A stretch of DNA of 64,000 nucleotides, from contig NZ_CP117449.1 of the NCBI RefSeq assembly GCF_030687835.1, positions 3,162,001-3,226,000 of the forward strand, read 5' to 3'. This DNA is from Pseudomonas hefeiensis. Lineage in GTDB: Bacteria > Pseudomonadota > Gammaproteobacteria > Pseudomonadales > Pseudomonadaceae. The translations under genes were made by a program, and so were the position numbers. Each line of letters starts with the position of its first letter. The first letter of the stretch is position 1. Shown piece after piece: positions 58,944 through 64,000 of this stretch. A model generated the notes under the pieces. That model was not told where the DNA came from, made no database searches, and worked only from the letters and a program-made list of their open reading frames with translations.

Positions 58944-60347
58944 ATGAAGTACGTCAGCACGCGGACCCCTGGTAGAACATTCGAATTCAGCGAGGTGCTG
59001 ATGGGGTCGTACGCGCCTGACGGTGGCTTGTACGTACCGCACAAGGTTCCCCGCTTTAAAAAGGAGGAACTCTCAAAGCTCGAATGGTTGCCCTTTCATG
59101 AATTGGCTCGCTATTTAATCGAACCATTTTTGGGGGGATGGATCGAGCAAGATCAGCTGTCTCGGATGCTCGAGGAGACCTTTGATTGTTTTAAAAGCAG
59201 CGCAGTGACACCGCTGTACCAGACAGCAAGTAACGAGTGGATACTCGAGTTGTTTCATGGGCCGTCAGGCGTCTATCAAGACGTTGGCCTTCAATTGATG
59301 TCTCGCTTTATCAATCACGATTTACTGAAGTCTGGGAAGAAGGCGCTGATTGTAGGTTGTACAGGCGGAGATACTGGCGCAGCTGCAATAAAAGCTTTTT
59401 CGGGAATGAAGAGTGTTACTTTGTTGGTATTGCATCCTTCCAAGGGTTTAACGACGGAAGATCACCGACGCTTACTGAGTGGAGAGGAAGGCAATGTCGT
59501 CAACATTGCGATCGACGGAGATTATTCTGATTGCCATCGTTTGTGTGAGCAGTTCCTAAAACAAAATAATGATGCGCAGCAGCATCTTATTTCGTTCAAC
59601 TCAGTGCATTGGGTTCGCATACTTGCGCACCTCTCCTTCTATTTTTATTCCGCTCTTCAGCTCGACGCACCTAAAAGAGAGGTTGCTTTCAGTGTGCCAA
59701 CTGGGAATTTTGGTGCCCTGTACGCCGGTTATATGGCCAAGCAAATGGGACTACCCATTCGACAGCTAATCGTTGCCACGAATGCTAACGCTGGACTGCA
59801 CCATTTTCTCCAATCAAATCTGTACAGTCGAAATGAGATTCGTACGACCAAAACTCCCACTATGAATGTTTCATTGGCCTCTAATTTTGAGCGCTTACAG
59901 TGGAGTATCTTAAATCGATGCGGAGAAAAAGTAGCTCGTAACATGCAGTTGTTAGAAGGCGAGGGCACTATCCAGTTAGAGCAGGATGGATGGTTGGAGG
60001 CGAGAAAATTGTTTGACTCGCTGGCGGTGGAAGATGCGGATGCATTCAGGTGTATTCATGAGGTCTTCACACAGAGCGGGTATCTCGTCAGTCCCAACAC
60101 CGCTATCGGCTTGCGCGCAGCACGTGTAAGCAGACGCAGCTTGCTGATTCCCATGATTTGTCTCGCGACGACGCATCCCTCGAAGATTGGTGCTGCAACC
60201 GATAAGTCGGAAATCTTCGGCCTCCAGCATGCAGGCGTCGCTCCCGCGTTGAGCGAACATGACTGCACTTCAATTCCTAACGAAATCGGGGCGCTGACCT
60301 CGCTCGTCAGGGCCTTATCCAAAGACACGGAGTCTCACTCGTTATAA
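58944..60347 (+). CDS. Threonine-synthase homologue lacking the PLP lysine
   Basis: A 467-aa protein of the long threonine-synthase class. It shares YVSTRTPGRTFEFSEVLM, the phosphate loop CTGGDTGAAAIKAFSG, SFNSVHWVRILAHLSFYFYS, SVPTGNFGALYAGYMAKQMG and SLASNFERLQW. The lysine that carries PLP lies in HGPTLAFKD in known enzymes; here the block is HGPSGVYQD with Gln112 at that place (CAA codon). The gene is intact and long, so it is a conserved variant and not obvious decay. It might bind PLP without Schiff base, act in a different reaction or be a non-enzyme. The base composition is visibly more A/T-rich than the core genes. Start ATG 58944. Confidence 0.85.
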   Translation: MKYVSTRTPGRTFEFSEVLMGSYAPDGGLYVPHKVPRFKKEELSKLEWLPFHELARYLIEPFLGGWIEQDQLSRMLEETFDCFKSSAVTPLYQTASNEWILELFHGPSGVYQDVGLQLMSRFINHDLLKSGKKALIVGCTGGDTGAAAIKAFSGMKSVTLLVLHPSKGLTTEDHRRLLSGEEGNVVNIAIDGDYSDCHRLCEQFLKQNNDAQQHLISFNSVHWVRILAHLSFYFYSALQLDAPKREVAFSVPTGNFGALYAGYMAKQMGLPIRQLIVATNANAGLHHFLQSNLYSRNEIRTTKTPTMNVSLASNFERLQWSILNRCGEKVARNMQLLEGEGTIQLEQDGWLEARKLFDSLAVEDADAFRCIHEVFTQSGYLVSPNTAIGLRAARVSRRSLLIPMICLATTHPSKIGAATDKSEIFGLQHAGVAPALSEHDCTSIPNEIGALTSLVRALSKDTESHSL

Positions 60348-60361
60348 AATCGGAGCCAGAG

Positions 60362-60799
60362 ATGAAACGTGTTCTAGATAAAGTTGATGAAAAGATTTTA
60401 GAGGAACTCAGCCGAAATGCACGGTTAGCCCACAACGATATTGCCCTAAAAGTTAATTTATCCAGGAACGCAGTCAGACTGCGGATTGAGCGATTGGAAC
60501 GCGACGGTTATATTAGAGGGTACACAATAATCAAAGGTATGCCGTCTAGCGATGTCGGGCCCATTAATGCGTTGATCTTTGTTTATCGTCAGGACCGCAT
60601 GCGCGACTCGGAAGTTGTTCGCTCCGCGGGTGCAATGCCTGAGGTGATTGCCTGTAATGTGATGAGTGGTGATCTTGATATTGTATTGACGGTTCAGGCG
60701 ATGAATGCAGATCGCATCCACAGGATATGGAGTGAGATTTCGGCGCTGCCGGGTGTCCTGAATACCGTAACCTCTTTTGTGCTGTCGAGCACTAAGTAG
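60362..60799 (+). CDS. Lrp/AsnC-family regulator
   Basis: A 145-aa feast/famine regulator: HTH (LDKVDEKILEELSRNARLAH, then LKVNLSRNAVRLRIERLERD) and a C-terminal RAM ligand domain (about 68-140). It follows the threonine-synthase homologue by 14 bases. Lrp proteins in such operons sense the amino acid that the operon handles; homoserine or canavanine would fit. It is the second regulator in the cluster. Confidence 0.9.
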   Translation: MKRVLDKVDEKILEELSRNARLAHNDIALKVNLSRNAVRLRIERLERDGYIRGYTIIKGMPSSDVGPINALIFVYRQDRMRDSEVVRSAGAMPEVIACNVMSGDLDIVLTVQAMNADRIHRIWSEISALPGVLNTVTSFVLSSTK

Positions 60800-60916
60800 C
60801 AAGCTGCGCTATTGCATAAGCATTTTGCTCGTAACAACGTGCTGTTTGCCATATTCGTAAAGTTAGGTTGGCGGCTTACTATCTCAGCACCACAACATAA
60901 CAATGAGAACTCTGTC

Positions 60917-61968
60917 GTGACTGAATACAAAATTGCGTTGCTTGGTTTTGGTGGCGTTAATCGCGCGCTGACCCAGCTGGTTGCCGATAAGAACTCGCGC
61001 TGGGCCGATGAGTTAGGTTTTACCTTGAAGATCGTCGGTGTGAGTGATCTTTACCTCGGCTCCATAATTAACAAGGACGGCCTGGACGCTCGTGAATTGG
61101 CCGCAGTGCCTGCTGCTAAGGGTGGCTTCAGGACGCTACCCGGCGGCAGTGCTGAACCGGCGAACGAAACCGTCATCCGCTTTTCTGGTGCAGATATTGT
61201 GGCTGAAGCAACCTTCACCAACCCATTGGACGGTGAACCGGCTACGACCTTCTGCCGCTGGGCGCTGGAGAGGGGCATCAGTGTCGTGACCACCAACAAA
61301 GGGCCCGTGGCGCTGCATGCACAAAGCTTGAAGACGCTGGCCGATAGCACCGGTGCCCGCTTTGAGTTCGAAGGTTCTGTCATGAGCGGGACCCCGGTTA
61401 TCCGTTTGGCCAAGGAGTCACTGGCGGGTTCGGAAATCACTGGATTCAAGGGGATTCTCAACGGTACATCAAACTTTGTCCTCTCCAGCATGGAGACAGG
61501 GTTGGACTTCTCCAGTGCTGTCGCAAAAGCCCAGGAGTTGGGCTATGCAGAAGCCGATCCAACAGCAGATGTCGAAGGGCACGACGTTCGCTTGAAGGTC
61601 GTCATCCTCGCCAATGAACTGCTGGGCGCAAAACTCAAACCCAGCGATGTCTTGTGCAAGGGGATCTCTGGAATCACAGCCAATGGTATCGCCGAAGCGA
61701 CGAAAGCGAATGCCCGTTGGAAGCTGATTGGCAGTGCAGAAAAGCTGAGCGATGGCTCGATTACGGCCTCGGTGAGTCCACAGCTATTGCCAGCGAGAGC
61801 GACGCGCTCTCAGCAGTGAGTGGAGCCACCAACGCAATCACGTTCAACACCGCCATTCTCGGTCCCGTCACTGTGGTGGGGGCGGGGGCAGGTCGTTTCG
61901 AAACCGCCTTCGCGTTACTCGCCGACATCGTGAGCATTCACAACCACAAAACCACGCCAGGTAAGTAA
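60917..61968 (+). pseudogene. Homoserine dehydrogenase without ACT domain, frameshifted
   Basis: Starts at GTG 60917 (TEYKIALLGFGGVNRALTQL, NAD(P) loop GFGGVN). The catalytic domain has TTNKGPVALHA, MSGTPVIRLAKESL, GFKGILNGTSNFVLSSME, AEADPTADVEGHDVRLKVVI. The frame then reads QLLPARATRSQQ and stops at 61819, while the correct C-terminus (SDALSAVSGATNAITF, LGPVTVVGAGAGRFETAFA) follows in another frame to 61968. Deleting one AG from the GAGAGC at about 61794-61799 restores PASDALSAV, and the span is 3n+2. The enzyme would have about 350 aa and no regulatory ACT domain, unlike biosynthetic Hom, as expected for a catabolic enzyme oxidising homoserine to aspartate semialdehyde. Confidence 0.88.
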
Positions 61969-61970
61969 TC

Positions 61971-63389
61971 ATGAATAGCTTGAGTCTCTCGCTCGCTGCT
62001 TATTATAAGGCCATTACGGTGCTCAGCCCGTTTGACGGTAGCAAGGTGGGTGAAGTGGCCGATATGCCGGCATCATCAGCCACCACGATCATCGACACCG
62101 CCATTTTTGGGGCTTCGATTGCCAAGGATCTCGCACGGCATGAGCGCGCACGCATCCTGGAGACAGCCGCAAACTCAGTTGAGCGTGATAAGAACGCCTT
62201 TGCCAGGCTGATCGTTGCTGAGTCTGGCAAAACCTTGAAACAGGCGAGAAAGGAGGTGCTGCGCTGCGTCAATACCTTGAAATTGTCTGCCGAAGAGGCC
62301 AAGCGTAATGCCGGTGAAGTCATCCCTTTCGATGCCTATGTCGGATCTGAATCTCGTCAGGGCTGGTTCACGCGTGAGCCGTTAGGCGTAATCGTCGCCA
62401 TCACGCCCTACAACGACCCGCTTAATCTGGTTGCCCATAAACTGGGACCTGCTATTGCCGGGGGAAATGCGGTTGTTCTCAAACCGTCTGAGCTCACACC
62501 GTTATCCGCGATCAAGCTGGTGGAGTGCTTGATCGATGCGGGCCTGCCGCCGGTTGTCGTCACTGTCGCCACAGGAGGCGCCGCGTTGGGCAAGGCATTG
62601 GTTGCTCACCGTGCCGTGCGCATGGTGTCGTTCACAGGCGGCTTTGTCACCGGTGAGCAGATCGCTCGCACAGCCGGCCTCAAGAAGCTGGCGATGGACC
62701 TTGGCGGTAATGCACCGGTCATCGTGATGGCTGATTGTGATTTGGATGAAACCGTTGATTCATGCGTGTCGGGGGCTTTCTGGGCGGCCGGTCAAAACTG
62801 CATCGGTACTCAGCGGATCCTCATCGAGGCCCCACTCTACGAAGCCTTCAAAACGCGCTTTGTTGAACAGACTCGCAAGTTGATCGTCGGCAACCCTGCT
62901 GATGAGCAGACGGACGTGGGGCCGATGATTACCAAGGCAGCAGCCGAGCGTACCGAAGATGTGGTCAATGACGCCATTACCAAAGGCGCCACCTTGTTGT
63001 TTGGCAACACACGTAACGGCTCGCTCTATTCACCTACCGTGCTGGAAAGTGTCGACCGCCATTGCAAGTTGTGGTGCGAAGAAGTGTTCAGTCCGGTGGT
63101 CATCCTCCAGAGCGTCGCGTCCCTGGATGAGGCGTTGGCGCTGGCTAACGAACCTGAATACAGCCTACATGCCGGGATTTTTACCAGCAATCTGAACGTT
63201 GCAATGACCGCTGCTAAACGTCTGGAGGCAGGCGGAGTGATGATCAACGACTCTTCCGACTACCGTTTTGATGCAATGCCTTTCGGCGGTTTCAAATACG
63301 GGAGCATGGGCCGTGAGGGGGTACGTTTCGCTTACGAAGATATGACGCAACCCAAGGTCATTTGTATTAACGGTGTGAGTGGAAGCTAA
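61971..63389 (+). CDS. NAD(P)-dependent aldehyde dehydrogenase
   Basis: A 472-aa ALDH. The catalytic cysteine is Cys277 in [11 protein letters not shown]; the cofactor region includes [31 protein letters not shown] and [12 protein letters not shown]. The residue of the usual general-base glutamate (ELGG) is Asp243 in MDLGGNAPV. It starts two bases after the homoserine dehydrogenase stop, with AGGTAAG upstream. By context its substrate should be aspartate semialdehyde, giving aspartate; succinate semialdehyde or a related aldehyde is possible. Confidence 0.88.
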   Translation: MNSLSLSLAAYYKAITVLSPFDGSKVGEVADMPASSATTIIDTAIFGASIAKDLARHERARILETAANSVERDKNAFARLIVAESGKTLKQARKEVLRCVNTLKLSAEEAKRNAGEVIPFDAYVGSESRQGWFTREPLGVIVAITPYNDPLNLVAHKLGPAIAGGNAVVLKPSELTPLSAIKLVECLIDAGLPPVVVTVATGGAALGKALVAHRAVRMVSFTGGFVTGEQIARTAGLKKLAMDLGGNAPVIVMADCDLDETVDSCVSGAFWAAGQNCIGTQRILIEAPLYEAFKTRFVEQTRKLIVGNPADEQTDVGPMITKAAAERTEDVVNDAITKGATLLFGNTRNGSLYSPTVLESVDRHCKLWCEEVFSPVVILQSVASLDEALALANEPEYSLHAGIFTSNLNVAMTAAKRLEAGGVMINDSSDYRFDAMPFGGFKYGSMGREGVRFAYEDMTQPKVICINGVSGS

Positions 63390-63441
63390 ACAACTCGCTC
63401 GACTCAAGAATGAATCACACAACCATAAAGAGGAAAACGAC

Positions 63442-64000
63442 ATGCGCCCCGATAAGCACAATCTTTCGACATTGTCTGCAGCGACGCTGGCTGTTCATGG
63501 CGGGAATGTCGCGGATGTAACCAGTGGCGCCGTACGTACGCCATTGGTTATGGCGAATTCCTATCTCTTGCCGGAAGACCCAGCAACCATGGACTGGTCA
63601 AGTCCGGATGGGCTCGTGTACACGCGTAATCAAGGCCACAACCAGGTCTGCCTTGAGAGGAAACTTGCGGCCCTTGAGGGGTGTGAAGACGCGGTGGTAT
63701 TCGCGACCGGTGTCGCTGCCTTGCACTCGGTGTTTTTTTCATTCTTGAAAAGTGGCGACCACGTCATTGTCAGTGACATCACCTACCAGGCGGTCTGGCG
63801 GCTTTTCGCAGAACTATTGCCTGAGCGTTACGGCATTGAAGCAACCTTCGTAGACGTCGGTGATCTGGAATCGGTGCGTAATGCCTTTCGGCCCAATACC
63901 AAGCTGATCCACACCGAAACGATCGCTAACCCCACCACCAAAGTTGCAGATATTGCCGCATTGGCTGAGATTGCACACGCCCATGGCGCGCTGATCTCTG
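63442..64000 (+). CDS. Cys/Met-metabolism PLP enzyme, likely canavanine gamma-lyase, partial at the right edge
   Basis: The first 186 residues of a fold-type I PLP enzyme of the cystathionine gamma-synthase/methionine gamma-lyase family. Start ATG 63442 follows AGAGGAAAA. VHGGNVADVTSGAVRTPLVM is the N-terminal arm, FATGVAALHSVFF the PLP phosphate loop, and HTETIANPTTKVADIAAL the substrate region. The normal YSRxxNPT block reads YTRNQGHNQVCLERKLAALE, a variant expected to change substrate choice. In P. canavaninivorans a member of this family splits canavanine into homoserine and hydroxyguanidine; homoserine genes next door favour that here. The PLP lysine is beyond the window. Confidence 0.8.
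   Translation, partial: MRPDKHNLSTLSAATLAVHGGNVADVTSGAVRTPLVMANSYLLPEDPATMDWSSPDGLVYTRNQGHNQVCLERKLAALEGCEDAVVFATGVAALHSVFFSFLKSGDHVIVSDITYQAVWRLFAELLPERYGIEATFVDVGDLESVRNAFRPNTKLIHTETIANPTTKVADIAALAEIAHAHGALIS

Overview
The window reads as chromosome of a fluorescent-group Pseudomonas. The evidence is high GC with Pseudomonas codon use, typical Pseudomonas REP palindromes (core GCGAGCAGGCTCGCTCCCAC and variants), a complete mtl polyol operon in the order known from P. fluorescens, MexEF-OprN, a DUF1652 gene and LpxO. No rRNA, tRNA or CRISPR array was seen.

Layout. 0-3 kb: an AtuA-family gene running off the left edge, divergent from a LysR regulator, then a secreted CAP-domain protein. 3.4-10 kb: the tail of a lost AraC regulator, an sCache chemoreceptor, uppP with a DUF1294 gene, an MmcQ/YjbR-LysR pair facing azoR, and an MFS exporter. 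10-16 kb: ybiT, lpxO and a ku-ligD pair whose ligase domain has lost key catalytic residues. 16-20 kb: a small secreted protein, a PQQ sugar dehydrogenase, a short threonine dehydratase and a DUF1652 protein. 20-29.6 kb: mtlR-mtlE-F-G-K-D-Y-Z, all on the minus strand, covering uptake of mannitol-type polyols, oxidation, and phosphorylation of the resulting fructose or xylulose. 29.6-42.6 kb: a glycosyltransferase and a phosphorelay island (two hybrid kinases, another REC-kinase, CheR, CheB, two single-domain regulators, a frameshifted KaiC-like protein and a TPR protein). 43-49 kb: MexEF-OprN. 49-52.6 kb: a periplasmic binding protein, a LysR-VOC pair and a PCu(A)C-SCO copper pair.

53-64 kb is the most interesting part. 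An XRE-cupin regulator faces a stand-alone tRNA-editing B3/B4 protein and a DapA-like aldolase. A DinB gene follows, cut by an IS21-family element with a perfect 7-bp target duplication. After it come a threonine-synthase homologue with glutamine at the PLP-lysine position, an Lrp regulator, a frameshifted homoserine dehydrogenase, an aldehyde dehydrogenase and the start of a Cys/Met-type PLP lyase. This gene content fits canavanine catabolism as described in Pseudomonas canavaninivorans. A PLP gamma-lyase would release homoserine from canavanine, homoserine dehydrogenase and the aldehyde dehydrogenase would carry it towards aspartate, and a stand-alone editing deacylase would remove canavanine from tRNA(Arg). 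The assignment is inference from domains and context. A near-identical 20-bp motif lies upstream of both halves of the cluster.

Three genes carry small frameshifts (kaiC-like +1, istA +1, homoserine dehydrogenase +2). Each can be explained by one short run or dinucleotide repeat, so sequencing error must be excluded before calling them dead.
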